Positions 8,059 through 16,453 of a DNA stretch of 54,725 nt are shown piece after piece (position 1 is the stretch's first letter; each line of letters opens with the position of its first letter). Origin of the DNA: Acholeplasma sp. Its GTDB lineage: Bacteria; Bacillota_I; Bacilli_A; Acholeplasmatales; UBA5453. The stretch is taken from NCBI GenBank assembly GCA_012839355.1, contig DUNK01000030.1, forward strand, positions 1 to 54,725, written 5' to 3'. The position numbers and the translations under genes are program-made. The notes beneath the pieces are model-generated. The model saw only the letters and a list, made by a program, of their open reading frames with translations, was not told the DNA's origin and ran no database searches.

Positions 8059-9048
8059 TTAAGAAGCCTTAATTATTCCGCTTAACAATAACTCCATAAA
8101 TTCTTCTTTTTCTAAATCGACAATGATACTTTCTAATTTTATTTCTTTGAGTTTTTCTCTAATTGCTTTTTCATTATAAGATGTGTTTTTAAGTTTGTTT
8201 TCAATTAGACTTACTGGTTGAATATTGAAAAAGTCTCCGCTTATTTTTATGTTTTCAATAATCCCATATCTTAAATCCAACATAATATTAAACATCCCAC
8301 CCTTAATTCGTTTTTTCAGCACTTTTGTGTGTGGTGGCTGTTTATCAAATCGCCAACTTCTTTTTTCATATTTTTTAGCCATTTCAAAGATGATTTTTTC
8401 TTCTTCATCTGATAGTTCATAAACACTTGTTGTAATTTCGTTTTCTAAGTGTTCAATTAATTCAGAAAGAGTTAAACCGTTTAACGCTTCTTTTAAATTA
8501 GCAACTCTATTTCTAACACTATCAATACCTTTTGAGATAAGTTTTTCATCATTTGGTGTAATTGCTCTAATCATCGTTTCTATATCTACATCGTACATAT
8601 ATGTTCCATGAATCAAAAATCCGTATTTGTTTTGAAGATAAGCAACACCACTTATCTTCTTATCTTCATATAATAAATCATTCCTACCACTAAAAGTAAT
8701 CTCTAAATTTAATTTTTTCATCGCATCTATTACTAATTGTAGATACGGCCTAAAATTCATCTTTTTATCTTTATTAACAATAAAAGAAAACATCGTATTA
8801 TTTTCATCAGCATAAATTGCCCCACCGCCTGTTGGTCTTCTAAATAATTCAATATTGTTTTCTTTTAAATAATCTATATTTACTTCATTTTCTAATACTT
8901 GATGTTTTCCTACTACAACACCTTTAATTTTCCATGTAAAGAAAAAACTCTTGCCTTCTTCTAACAAGTTCTTCATTATGTATTCTTCTAATGCAAAATA
9001 AAAATATGCCTTAAGATTGCCTTGATTTTTATGTTTAACAAGAATCAT
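8059..9048 (-). CDS. lplA: Lipoate-protein ligase A
   Basis: This cytosolic enzyme activates free lipoate with ATP and attaches it to a lysine of lipoyl-domain proteins. At 329 residues it is the length of the two-domain LplA/LplJ type. Residues 70-77 (RRPTGGGA) are the family signature in the lipoyl-AMP pocket, and KISGVAYL near 131-138 carries the expected catalytic lysine. The C-terminal accessory domain covers about 245-329. No lipA or lipB is in the window, which suggests lipoate is salvaged. The only lipoyl acceptor visible here is GcvH (Lys58). The gene stands alone with its own extended -10 promoter, a GAGGTGATTTA ribosome site and terminators. Confidence 0.93.
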   Translation of the reverse strand: MILVKHKNQGNLKAYFYFALEEYIMKNLLEEGKSFFFTWKIKGVVVGKHQVLENEVNIDYLKENNIELFRRPTGGGAIYADENNTMFSFIVNKDKKMNFRPYLQLVIDAMKKLNLEITFSGRNDLLYEDKKISGVAYLQNKYGFLIHGTYMYDVDIETMIRAITPNDEKLISKGIDSVRNRVANLKEALNGLTLSELIEHLENEITTSVYELSDEEEKIIFEMAKKYEKRSWRFDKQPPHTKVLKKRIKGGMFNIMLDLRYGIIENIKISGDFFNIQPVSLIENKLKNTSYNEKAIREKLKEIKLESIIVDLEKEEFMELLLSGIIKAS

Positions 9049-9072
9049 TAAATCACCTCTTTATCCTTTATC

Positions 9073-9081
9073 ATTATAGCA
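9073..9081 (-). promoter_or_regulatory. Extended -10 promoter of lplA
   Basis: The minus strand reads TGCTATAAT, 25 bases before the lplA start. No clear -35 is visible. Confidence 0.6.
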
Positions 9082-9144
9082 TGTACGATTTATATTTTGA
9101 AAAAACTTATCTATTCACTTTCTTTTCTAATAAAGCCTTTATAA

Positions 9145-9173
9145 TTAACAAATCACATAATTAAGTGTATAAT
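9145..9173 (+). promoter_or_regulatory. Promoter of the amidotransferase-like gene
   Basis: TTAACA (9145-9150), 17 bases and TATAAT (9168-9173) form a near-consensus promoter 28 bases before the ATG at 9202. Confidence 0.75.
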
Positions 9174-9201
9174 AATTATATAGTAACTATGGAGGTGCTA
9201 T

Positions 9202-9867
9202 ATGCCAAAACTTGTCGGTTTAAGCCCTAGACTCTTAACTGAGGATGGCGTAGAAAAACAATTCGTCAATACCCGCTATTTAGAGCCTTTAAACAAAAGA
9301 GGGTTAAACACTCTTATGCTAACGCTAGAAAACCCTAATTTGGAAAAGATTTTAATGTTATGCGATGCTTTTTTGATTACCGGTGGTACAGATGTAGATC
9401 CAAAATGCTATAATGAGACAAACGAAGGGTTATCTAAAAATGTAGACTCTCGTTTAGATGAAGTTGATAAACTTATCGTTGAACACGCCGTGAGATATAA
9501 AAAACCTCTACTCGGAATTTGTAGAGGTCATCAATCAATTAATGTTTTTTTAGGCGGCACCTTACATCAAGATTTAGGTGATTTAAACAAAGACCATAAA
9601 TCCATTCGCAATAATCACTATGTCAATGTCACTAAAAACTCTTTTATTAACTTAGAGGGAACTATCAATGTTAACAGCTACCATCATCAAGCGATTAAAG
9701 ATCTCGCAAAAGATTTAACTATCTTAGGCATTCATAATGATTCTACTATTGAACTTGTTGTACATAAAACTTTGCCAATATTTGCTGTCCAGTGGCACCC
9801 AGAAGTTAATAGCGATTCTTTAGTATCAAAAGTGATTTTTGATAAATTTGCAGAACTTATAAAATAA
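9202..9867 (+). CDS. Class I glutamine amidotransferase-like hydrolase (peptidase C26 family)
   Basis: The 221-residue protein belongs to the gamma-glutamyl hydrolase / PuuD-like group. Motifs in order: the oxyanion region ITGGTDVDP (59-67), the nucleophile elbow GICRGHQ (Cys107), and the catalytic QWHPE (His199, Glu201). Relatives cleave gamma-glutamyl bonds, for example in gamma-glutamyl-GABA or folate polyglutamate; the substrate here cannot be told. There is no signal peptide, so it acts in the cytosol. The start has GGAGGTGCTAT 4-5 bases upstream and a near-consensus promoter. It is a single-gene unit that converges on the cpsB-like gene with only 10 bases between stop codons. Confidence 0.88.
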   Translation: MPKLVGLSPRLLTEDGVEKQFVNTRYLEPLNKRGLNTLMLTLENPNLEKILMLCDAFLITGGTDVDPKCYNETNEGLSKNVDSRLDEVDKLIVEHAVRYKKPLLGICRGHQSINVFLGGTLHQDLGDLNKDHKSIRNNHYVNVTKNSFINLEGTINVNSYHHQAIKDLAKDLTILGIHNDSTIELVVHKTLPIFAVQWHPEVNSDSLVSKVIFDKFAELIK

Positions 9868-9877
9868 TAATTACTAA

Positions 9878-10582
9878 TTATTCAGGGTTAAGCAGCTTTA
9901 ACTGGTTATTATAAAATATATCGTTTAAATAGTTTTCATCAAGCTTATGACTTAAATGTTCGTAAGCTTTTTTCATGTCTGGAGCTCTGTGTTCTGTGTT
10001 GTGGGTATCGGTTGCGATAAAGTCAACTAATCTTTCTTGAACAAGTGTTTTTGCATTATGAACCCATAATTCTCTACCCTTGCCTAAAACAGCATTACCA
10101 TTTACTTGTAAAAGAATTCCTCTTTTTTTCATTTCTTTATAGTCTTCTAATGTTAAGTATGTATATCTTTCTATATGAGCCATAATTGGTTTAAGCCCTT
10201 CCTTTTGAAGCATTTCTAAAACTCCAAAGATATCTTCTTCTGTTTCCCAACTAAACTCCATCAAAATATAGTTTGTATTTTCAAATGTATATTTTTTATA
10301 TTCAGTAATTAAATATTTACGATATTTTACTTCTGCACCTAGATGTATATTAATATCTAAATGAGCTGCTTTTTCTTTTAGTAATTTAAACTGACTCACT
10401 TGTCTTTCCCAAGTTGCTCTAGTGGCGTTAGAATTAACATGAGGTGTTGCGACTACATCAGTGACGCCTTGTTCAACCATCATCTCAAGCATCATTAAAG
10501 ATTCGGCAAAATTTCTTGCCCCATCATCAACATCAGGAATAATATGCGAATGTATGTCTATAAGTTTTACTTTTTTCGCCAA
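9878..10582 (-). CDS. PHP-family tyrosine-protein phosphatase (CpsB/YwqE type)
   Basis: Enzymes of this type remove phosphate from the Tyr tails of CpsD-like capsule kinases, using a PHP metal site. The N-terminus has LIDIHSHIIPDVDDGA, the first metal-binding motif; VVATPHVN and a late FIATDTHNTEHR supply further His/Asp ligands. The length, about 234 residues, is normal. The start is TTG at 10582, because the ribosome site AGAGGTG ends 6 bases before it; an upstream GTG would lie inside that site. The matching kinase and chain-length protein are 37 kb away at 47.2-48.6 kb, so the usual cps gene set is split here. Confidence 0.88.
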   Translation of the reverse strand: MAKKVKLIDIHSHIIPDVDDGARNFAESLMMLEMMVEQGVTDVVATPHVNSNATRATWERQVSQFKLLKEKAAHLDINIHLGAEVKYRKYLITEYKKYTFENTNYILMEFSWETEEDIFGVLEMLQKEGLKPIMAHIERYTYLTLEDYKEMKKRGILLQVNGNAVLGKGRELWVHNAKTLVQERLVDFIATDTHNTEHRAPDMKKAYEHLSHKLDENYLNDIFYNNQLKLLNPE

Positions 10583-10692
10583 AAGCAACACCTCTTTCTA
10601 TTTTCATAATATCACAATTTAACTCTTAAATATATTATTTTGTCTATTTTGTAAACTTGTTTCAGTGTTGATTAATAAATATGTTCAATATG

Positions 10693-10701
10693 TGTTAAAA
10701 T
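10693..10701 (+). promoter_or_regulatory. Extended -10 promoter of rtcB
   Basis: TGTTAAAAT (TGn plus TAAAAT) lies 36 bases before the TTG start. No -35 matches the consensus well. Confidence 0.5.
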
Positions 10702-10737
10702 GTAGTTGTATGTGTGATAGAAAAGGAGGTTATACTA

Positions 10738-11907
10738 TTGTCTAAATATGATTTGAAAATATTTGCTAAAGATGTTGATGAAGAAGCATTAGACCAAATT
10801 TACACTCTAATGAAACAAGATTCTTTTAAAGATGAGAAAGTTAGAATTATGCCTGATGTTCATACTGGCATAGGCACAGTAATTGGTTTTACAAGCACCA
10901 TAGGCGATAAGATTATTCCTAATGTTGTAGGCGTTGATATTGGTTGTGGAATGTTAACTATCGAAATTGAAAACACAAATCTTAATCTAGTTTATATTGA
11001 TGATATTATTCATATGTATATTCCTTCTGGTTTTAGCATCCATCAACATGCTCAAGACTTACCATTCCCGCTAACAGATCTAAAAGTTTATGATGAACTA
11101 GACAATGTTAGAAGATTGGAAAACTCATTGGGCACTTTGGGTGGTGGAAACCATTTTATTGAAATTGGTAGAAACGATGAAGGTAGAACATTTTTAATAA
11201 TCCATAGCGGTTCAAGAAACTTGGGCTATCAAATTGCAAACATCTATCAAAAAAAGGCTGTCAAACACATTAACGAAAAACGCAAAAGCAGACATAATGA
11301 AATAATCAATAAATTAATAAAAGAAAATAGACACAACGAAATAGAATCTACCTTAACTGAACTACATAAAGAACCAAAGATTCCAAACGATCTTGCTTAC
11401 TTAGAAAATGAAGATAGACTTAATTACTTACATGACATGAAACTATGTCAAATATTTGCAAGTAAAAACAGAGAAAAAATAGCAGATGTTATTTTAGAAA
11501 AATGCAACTTAAAAGAAATCTCAAGGTTTGAGACAATTCACAATTATATCGGTGATGATAATATAGTTAGAAAAGGAGCAATTGAAGCATCTAAAGGAAA
11601 GCCTGTTTTGGTACCAATAAATATGCGTGATGGTTCAATCTATGGCATTGGTTTAGGTAACCCAGATTGGAACTATTCAGGACCCCATGGAGCAGGCAGA
11701 ATTTTAAGCAGAAACGAAGCTAAAAGAATACTACTTATGGACGACTTAAAAAAGGACATGAAAGATGTGTTTACTACTACACTTTCAAAAGACACATTAG
11801 ATGAATCTCCAAGAGTATATAAACCTATCTATGAAATCATTGAACAGATTAAAGATACAATTGATGTTAAGTTCATAATCAAGCCTATTTATAACTTTAA
11901 AGGATAA
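10738..11907 (+). CDS. rtcB: RtcB-family RNA-splicing ligase
   Basis: RtcB joins RNA 3'-phosphate or 2',3'-cyclic phosphate ends to 5'-OH ends using GTP and Mn2+. The visible family motifs are MPDVHTGIG (38-46), VDIGCGM (Asp67, Cys70), GGGNHFIE (136-142), HSGSRNLG (156-163), a VRKGA segment and GPHGAGRILSR, whose His317 is the expected guanylylated residue. I chose TTG at 10738 because AAAGGAGG ends 8-9 bases before it; an upstream GTG at 10714 would put that site inside the gene. This gives 389 residues, near the usual length. No RtcA, archease or RNA-repair partner is adjacent, so the target RNA is unknown. The gene is monocistronic. Confidence 0.93.
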   Translation: MSKYDLKIFAKDVDEEALDQIYTLMKQDSFKDEKVRIMPDVHTGIGTVIGFTSTIGDKIIPNVVGVDIGCGMLTIEIENTNLNLVYIDDIIHMYIPSGFSIHQHAQDLPFPLTDLKVYDELDNVRRLENSLGTLGGGNHFIEIGRNDEGRTFLIIHSGSRNLGYQIANIYQKKAVKHINEKRKSRHNEIINKLIKENRHNEIESTLTELHKEPKIPNDLAYLENEDRLNYLHDMKLCQIFASKNREKIADVILEKCNLKEISRFETIHNYIGDDNIVRKGAIEASKGKPVLVPINMRDGSIYGIGLGNPDWNYSGPHGAGRILSRNEAKRILLMDDLKKDMKDVFTTTLSKDTLDESPRVYKPIYEIIEQIKDTIDVKFIIKPIYNFKG

Positions 11908-11945
11908 CAGGAAACAGCCTAACTATGAGATATAACTTAAAAACA

Positions 11946-11972
11946 AAAAAGAGAAAAAATCTCTTTTTTTGT
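11946..11972. terminator. Terminator between rtcB and glycerate kinase
   Basis: AAAAAAGAGA/TCTCTTTTTT (11946-11955 with 11961-11970) has an A5 loop. T runs follow in both directions, so it can serve both convergent genes. Confidence 0.8.
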
Positions 11973-11999
11973 TGGTATATAGTTTGTTTTATGTTGTTT

Positions 12000-13103
12000 T
12001 TATAACTCTTGAAAATAGTTTTTCGCTGCTTCAAACAAGTGCGTTTTTGTTTGTTTTATGTTATCTTTTAACGATAATTTTGAGTCGTTTATTTCTATGA
12101 TTTTATCAAAGATATTATTGTCTTTTAAAAGGTTTGTTCCAACAAATATTACCACCTTGATTTTAGGATTTGTTTCTTTTGCTTTTAAGGCTATTTGTAA
12201 AGGACCTTTTCCACTTAAAGTTTGACTATCAATCTTGCCTTCTGCCGTTATTAAATAATCTGCCTTTTTAAATGTTTCTTCTAATTTTAATTCTTCATAC
12301 ACAACATCAAAACCAGAAGTTATTTTTCCATCAAAAACTGTCGCTAATGAATATGCTATTCCACCTGCTGCACCCACCCCTGGAACATTAGTGAAATCTC
12401 TATTAAATTCTTTGTTTAAAAGTTCGCTTACAATTTTAAATTGTTCATCATATTTTTTTAAATCTTTTTCTTTTAGTCCCTTTTGTGGACCATATACAAA
12501 TGTTGATCCTCTTTCACCTAAAAGCGGGTTTTTTACATCTGTTGCTAAGATTAAATCTATTTCTTTTAACTTCTTATTTACATTCGTTGAATCAACACTT
12601 TTTATCTTAAAAATATCCTTACCGAAAATGCCAACCTCATCATTATTTTCATCATAAAATTTTATACCTAACGCTTGGAGTGCACCAATCCCCAAATCAT
12701 TTGTTGCGCTACCACCTAAACCGATAATTATTCTTTTAGGATTATATTCTAGGGCTTTTAATAAAAGTTCTCCAACGCCATAAGTCGTTGTATAGTTAGC
12801 GTCTCTTTTATCTTCTTCTACTTTTTCAAATCCGGCTGCTAAAGCCATCTCAATTATTATTGTTTTTTCATCTTTTAAAAAACCTATCTCCGCGCTTGTA
12901 AGTTTTCCTAAAGGCCCCGTAACCATAACCGGTAAAGTTTTATTCGCTAGAGCTTTTAAGATTCCTTCTCCGCCATCAGAGATTGGTTTAAGAATATAAT
13001 TATAATTAGGTTTTACTTCTTTAAAAGCTTTAAAAATTGTTGTAGCAGCTGTTGCTGCATCTAATCCGCCCTTAAAGGAATCTGGGGCAATTATTACTTT
13101 CAT
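12000..13103 (-). CDS. Glycerate kinase (GarK/GlxK family)
   Basis: The 367-residue enzyme phosphorylates D-glycerate with ATP, feeding it into glycolysis as 2- or 3-phosphoglycerate. Family features are the N-terminal IIAPDSFKGG (4-13), PISDGGEG near 41-48, IIGLGGSATNDLGIGAL near 130, GVGAAGGIAY and the late ITAEGKIDSQTLSGKGP. The length is standard. Its start overlaps the stop of the upstream membrane-protein gene by 4 bases (ATGA), so translation is coupled; the ribosome site is GGAAGTTAA. The coupling suggests that the membrane protein affects glycerate supply, but that is inference. No glyoxylate or hydroxypyruvate genes are next to it. Confidence 0.93.
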   Translation of the reverse strand: MKVIIAPDSFKGGLDAATAATTIFKAFKEVKPNYNYILKPISDGGEGILKALANKTLPVMVTGPLGKLTSAEIGFLKDEKTIIIEMALAAGFEKVEEDKRDANYTTTYGVGELLLKALEYNPKRIIIGLGGSATNDLGIGALQALGIKFYDENNDEVGIFGKDIFKIKSVDSTNVNKKLKEIDLILATDVKNPLLGERGSTFVYGPQKGLKEKDLKKYDEQFKIVSELLNKEFNRDFTNVPGVGAAGGIAYSLATVFDGKITSGFDVVYEELKLEETFKKADYLITAEGKIDSQTLSGKGPLQIALKAKETNPKIKVVIFVGTNLLKDNNIFDKIIEINDSKLSLKDNIKQTKTHLFEAAKNYFQEL

Positions 13104-13882
13104 TTAACTTCCTTTATAAATCTATTTGAAAATATTTCAAAAAACTGGATAGCAAATATTATTGACGTTATATCTAATAATACCCTAATAAATAATTGAA
13201 TGTCTGCAGTTCTATTTATAGCGAACTGATAAGCATAGTACGATATAAAAATTACAATTACCGCAGCACTTGTAACATATAAACTGTTTCTTTCGCTCGT
13301 TAAACTAAACTCATAGATTAATCCAAACACTAAACCTAAAGCTAAACTTGTCGGTATCACCCAAAGAATATAATAGAACCAATGTTCTTTTACCGGTTGC
13401 GACAATATTAAATTAAATGCATGGAACATAATCCAAATTGCTGATATTAAAAGAAAGCCTAAGTGTTTCTTCTCAAACTTAAATTCTTTTGTTTGTTCAG
13501 TTGCCAAATATCCTAAAAAGATTCCATATATTAAAATAGGGATAACAAATACAATAGAATCAAAAACATACCTTGAAAAATTAGTAAGGGCTTTGGGTTG
13601 AAATCTTAATGCTATCCAAACAACGGAAATCATTACCGAATATACAACACCTTTCGCAAGTTTCGGAAAAGGTATTAAATCATTCGTTAAGATAAATAAA
13701 ATTGTTAACATCACATAAATTAAAAAGTTAATAACAAAATATTCAATTGGTATTTCTAAAAACAATAGATTTATGGTGTTTATATCTTCAAATCCCCTTA
13801 AAGTTAAAGTTTGCGATAAAACTAATATAAACGTTGACAATAGACTTATCCATAATGTTTTTAGGATGGGTTTTATCTTCAT
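13100..13882 (-). CDS. Multi-pass membrane protein, unknown function
   Basis: About 260 residues with seven or eight hydrophobic helices spread over the whole length and short polar links. I recognise no transport or enzyme motif. I chose ATG at 13882 (MKIKPILK) because GGTGAT lies just before it, the spacing used by several other genes here; an ATG 12 bases earlier is in frame but sits nearly on the predicted transcription start. It is the first gene of an operon with glycerate kinase, which overlaps its stop by 4 bases. It could be a permease-like protein for glycerate or a related acid, but nothing in its sequence proves this. Confidence 0.7.
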   Translation of the reverse strand: MKIKPILKTLWISLLSTFILVLSQTLTLRGFEDINTINLLFLEIPIEYFVINFLIYVMLTILFILTNDLIPFPKLAKGVVYSVMISVVWIALRFQPKALTNFSRYVFDSIVFVIPILIYGIFLGYLATEQTKEFKFEKKHLGFLLISAIWIMFHAFNLILSQPVKEHWFYYILWVIPTSLALGLVFGLIYEFSLTSERNSLYVTSAAVIVIFISYYAYQFAINRTADIQLFIRVLLDITSIIFAIQFFEIFSNRFIKEVK

Positions 13883-13898
13883 CCATATCACCATATTT

Positions 13899-13927
13899 AG
13901 ATTACCTAATTAAAAAATGTTAGTCAA
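13899..13927 (-). promoter_or_regulatory. Promoter of the membrane protein / glycerate kinase operon
   Basis: On the minus strand TTGACT (13927-13922) is followed after 17 bases by TAATCT (13904-13899). The -35 is good and the -10 weak. Confidence 0.5.
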
Positions 13928-13956
13928 TACTTTAGAACTTTTTAAGATTATTTAAC

Positions 13957-13976
13957 AAAAAACAACATTGTTTTTT
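13957..13976. promoter_or_regulatory. Palindrome between the feo operon and the membrane-protein gene
   Basis: AAAAAACAA and TTGTTTTTT are perfect 9-base inverted arms with CA between them. The site lies 13 bases before the feoA -35 and 30 bases before the opposite -35, in divergent promoter DNA where a terminator has no purpose. It may be an operator, perhaps for iron control. It does not match a classical Fur box closely. Confidence 0.4.
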
Positions 13977-13988
13977 TTATCGTATTAT

Positions 13989-14017
13989 TTGCAAAAGGCT
14001 CAAAAACTTATTATAGT
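13989..14017 (+). promoter_or_regulatory. Promoter of the feo operon
   Basis: TTGCAA (13989-13994), 17 bases and TATAGT (14012-14017) lie 21 bases before the feoA start. The ribosome site GGTGAT follows. Confidence 0.6.
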
Positions 14018-14037
14018 TATTTTCAGTGGTGATTATA

Positions 14038-14265
14038 ATGAAACTAATAGATTTACAGGTTGGTGAATCTCTAAAAGTAACAAACATTATTGACGATAAA
14101 AACAATATTAAGAAACGTTTAAACGATTTAGGTATAACAAAGTCTGTTGTTATTACAATAAAAGGCTTTGCTCCTTTTGGCAGCCCTGTAAACATCTCAT
14201 TAAGGGGTTATAATCTAGCCATTGATAAAAAATATTTAAACAATATAGAAGGAGTAAAAGTATGA
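14038..14265 (+). CDS. feoA: FeoA, ferrous iron transport accessory protein
   Basis: This 75-residue, SH3-like cytosolic protein supports FeoB in Fe2+ uptake. It shows the family pattern: MKLIDLQVGESLKVTNI at the start, a middle KKRLNDLGI and GFAPFGSPVNISLRGYNLAI near the end. I chose ATG at 14038 because GGTGAT lies 4 bases before it; an upstream in-frame ATG at 14026 would lie close to the predicted transcription start. Its stop TGA overlaps the feoB start (ATGA), so the two are translationally coupled. It is the first gene of a three-gene iron operon. Confidence 0.93.
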   Translation: MKLIDLQVGESLKVTNIIDDKNNIKKRLNDLGITKSVVITIKGFAPFGSPVNISLRGYNLAIDKKYLNNIEGVKV

Positions 14266-16211
14266 AGATAGCGTTAGTCGGTAATCAAAATAGTGGAAAA
14301 ACTACGCTTTTTAATTTGCTTACTAAAAATAATCATACAGTTGCTAATTATCCTGGGACAACAGTTGATATTTATGTAGGCTCAAAGAAAAAAAGCGAAG
14401 ATGTTTTTATTGATTTGCCAGGAATTATTTCCTTAACTCCTTATTCAAGTGAACACGAAATCACTACTTCTTATCTTTTAAACGAAGATGTAGATTTGAT
14501 TATAAATGTTGTTGATGTTACACACTTAGAAAAAGGATTATATTTAACAACTCAATTATTAGAACTAGATATTCCAATGTTGGTTGCTATAAACATGATT
14601 GATATGTTAGAAGATCAAAATATTAAACTACACTTTAAAACATTAGAAAAAATGTTTGGTGTTAGTTTCTTTCCTATCAGTGCTGAGAAAAACATTGGCG
14701 TAACTGATTTGGTCTGCGCAATCGCTACGAAGGATTATTTATATAACCCTACATATAATTGGCTTAATTTCATTAAATCTGATTTAGACAAAATTAAAGA
14801 ACAATTAGAAACAGAACACGAAACCTATTACGCAATTAAAATCTTACAAGATAATGACACATTAAATGCTGAAATAGAAACAATTAAAACTTCTTTAAAA
14901 CATGAATACCAAGAAGATTTTTATGAAGTTATTGCTGAAAAAAGATATAACTACATTGAGACTGCTTTATCAATGTCTTTTAAAGTTCTATCTAAGCATG
15001 AAAGACATACAGAAAAAATTGATAAGATTCTTTTAAATAAATATTTAGCTATACCTATCTTTTTAGCAGTAATGTTCGTTATTTATACTATATCGGTAGG
15101 TTTAGTAGGTTCTCTATGCGTTGGTTTTGTTGAAGAGTTTTTTGGTTGGATTCAAGACAATCTATCAAACTGGCTTACTAGCATCAATGCTAGCGACTGG
15201 GCTGTTAGTTTATTAGTTGATGGAGTCATCGGCGGTGTTGCTGCTTTGATGCCTTTTATCCCCCAATTAATACTCTTGTTTTTCTTTATCAACATTTTAG
15301 AATCAACTGGTTATATGACAAGAATTGCTTATTTTTTGGATAAACTCTTTAGAAGATTAGGACTTTCTGGTACGGCTTTAATTCCGTTTATTATCGGTAG
15401 TGGTTGTTCTGTTCCTGCCATTGGTGCAACAAGAACGATTGAAGATAAAAAAGAGCGTGAAATGTCAGTAATTTTAACCCCATTTATTCCTTGTAGTGCT
15501 AAACTACCAATTATTACTTTGTTTGCTAGTTTTTTCTTTAAACAATATGCCGGACTTATGACTTTTATTCTTTACTTATTTTCAATTGTAATAATTGTTA
15601 TTTCTGCACTCATTTTAAAGTATATCTTTAAAGTTAAACGAGTTAGTGGTTATATTTCTGAACTTCCAGTATATCGAGTTCCAAAAATGAAATATGTTTT
15701 TACAAATATTGGCCTACAAGTTTGGGATTTTATTAAACATGCTTTAACAATTATTACCTTCGCAAGTGTAATTTTATGGTTTTTATTATCATTTGACTTT
15801 AGATTTAATTACGGGATACCAATCGAAACTAGTATGTTAGGAAGGATTGGTTATTACTTATCTTATGTTTTCTATCCAATCCTCGGAGAATTATCTTGGG
15901 CAAGTGGAGTCAGCACAATTCAAGGTTTAATTGCTAAAGAAAATGTTGTTGTTACAATGAAAATAATTGCAGATGTTTCAGGTGATAGTTCTGTATTCAC
16001 TTCTAGTTTATTTTCATTCTTTACAGTTTCAAGTGCCCTTTCATTTATGATTTTCAACTTATACAATGCTCCTTGTTTAGCAGCCATTGGAGCAATGAAA
16101 AGCGAACTCAAAAGCACTAAAAAAACAATCTATGCTGTTCTTTTCCAAACAGGTTTTGCATATTTAATAGCTTTAATTGTATTTAACATTTTACGTTTAG
16201 GAGGATTATAA
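14262..16211 (+). CDS. feoB: FeoB, ferrous iron transport GTPase-permease
   Basis: The 649-residue protein takes up Fe2+ across the membrane. The N-terminal G domain has G1 GNQNSGKTTLFN (7-18), G2-region PGTTVD, G3 DLPGI, G4-like NMID and SAEK. A helical spacer follows to about residue 260. The membrane part starts near 268 and carries two Gate-type repeats, with conserved Cys residues in IGSGCSVPAI and LTPFIPCSAKLP. It ends with a short cytosolic tail. Length and order are typical. The last codons (GGAGGATTA) form the ribosome site of the small Cys-rich gene that follows. Confidence 0.95.
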   Translation: MKIALVGNQNSGKTTLFNLLTKNNHTVANYPGTTVDIYVGSKKKSEDVFIDLPGIISLTPYSSEHEITTSYLLNEDVDLIINVVDVTHLEKGLYLTTQLLELDIPMLVAINMIDMLEDQNIKLHFKTLEKMFGVSFFPISAEKNIGVTDLVCAIATKDYLYNPTYNWLNFIKSDLDKIKEQLETEHETYYAIKILQDNDTLNAEIETIKTSLKHEYQEDFYEVIAEKRYNYIETALSMSFKVLSKHERHTEKIDKILLNKYLAIPIFLAVMFVIYTISVGLVGSLCVGFVEEFFGWIQDNLSNWLTSINASDWAVSLLVDGVIGGVAALMPFIPQLILLFFFINILESTGYMTRIAYFLDKLFRRLGLSGTALIPFIIGSGCSVPAIGATRTIEDKKEREMSVILTPFIPCSAKLPIITLFASFFFKQYAGLMTFILYLFSIVIIVISALILKYIFKVKRVSGYISELPVYRVPKMKYVFTNIGLQVWDFIKHALTIITFASVILWFLLSFDFRFNYGIPIETSMLGRIGYYLSYVFYPILGELSWASGVSTIQGLIAKENVVVTMKIIADVSGDSSVFTSSLFSFFTVSSALSFMIFNLYNAPCLAAIGAMKSELKSTKKTIYAVLFQTGFAYLIALIVFNILRLGGL

Positions 16212-16212
16212 T

Positions 16213-16389
16213 ATGACAATAACTGATGTATTCATCTTAATATTTGTAGTACTAGTTTTAGGATTAATTGTTTATTTTCGTTTCATTAGAAAATCTAGAA
16301 AAGACAAATTAAATTGTTACTGCTATAAAAGAAACTCGTGTAACCTTAAAGTTCAAGAACTTAAAGATATTTTGAAAAAACATGACTAA
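16213..16389 (+). CDS. FeoB-associated small Cys-rich membrane protein
   Basis: The 58-residue protein has one N-terminal membrane helix (about 4-23, VFILIFVVLVLGLIVYF) and a basic tail with Cys residues in CYCYKRNSC. It starts one base after the feoB stop and uses a GGAGG site inside the end of feoB. Position, size and Cys pattern fit the FeoB-associated Cys-rich membrane proteins (FeoC-like in position), which are thought to assist iron transport. The exact role is unknown. No terminator is obvious before pepO, which has its own promoter. Confidence 0.8.
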   Translation: MTITDVFILIFVVLVLGLIVYFRFIRKSRKDKLNCYCYKRNSCNLKVQELKDILKKHD

Positions 16390-16424
16390 ATGGCGTGTTT
16401 ATCATTTAATTTTACTAAAAAAGA

Positions 16425-16433
16425 TGTTATAAT
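16425..16433 (+). promoter_or_regulatory. Extended -10 promoter of pepO
   Basis: TGTTATAAT lies 20 bases before the pepO start codon. No -35 is apparent. Confidence 0.6.
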
Positions 16434-16453
16434 TACTATTGAGGTGAAAAATT

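Noticed and set aside
8040-8070. GTGCAGTTTTTA motif shared with the secG leader at 27199
   Set aside because: At 8059 it covers the stop codon of lplA and lacks the paired arms found in the secG leader, so the similarity appears to be chance.
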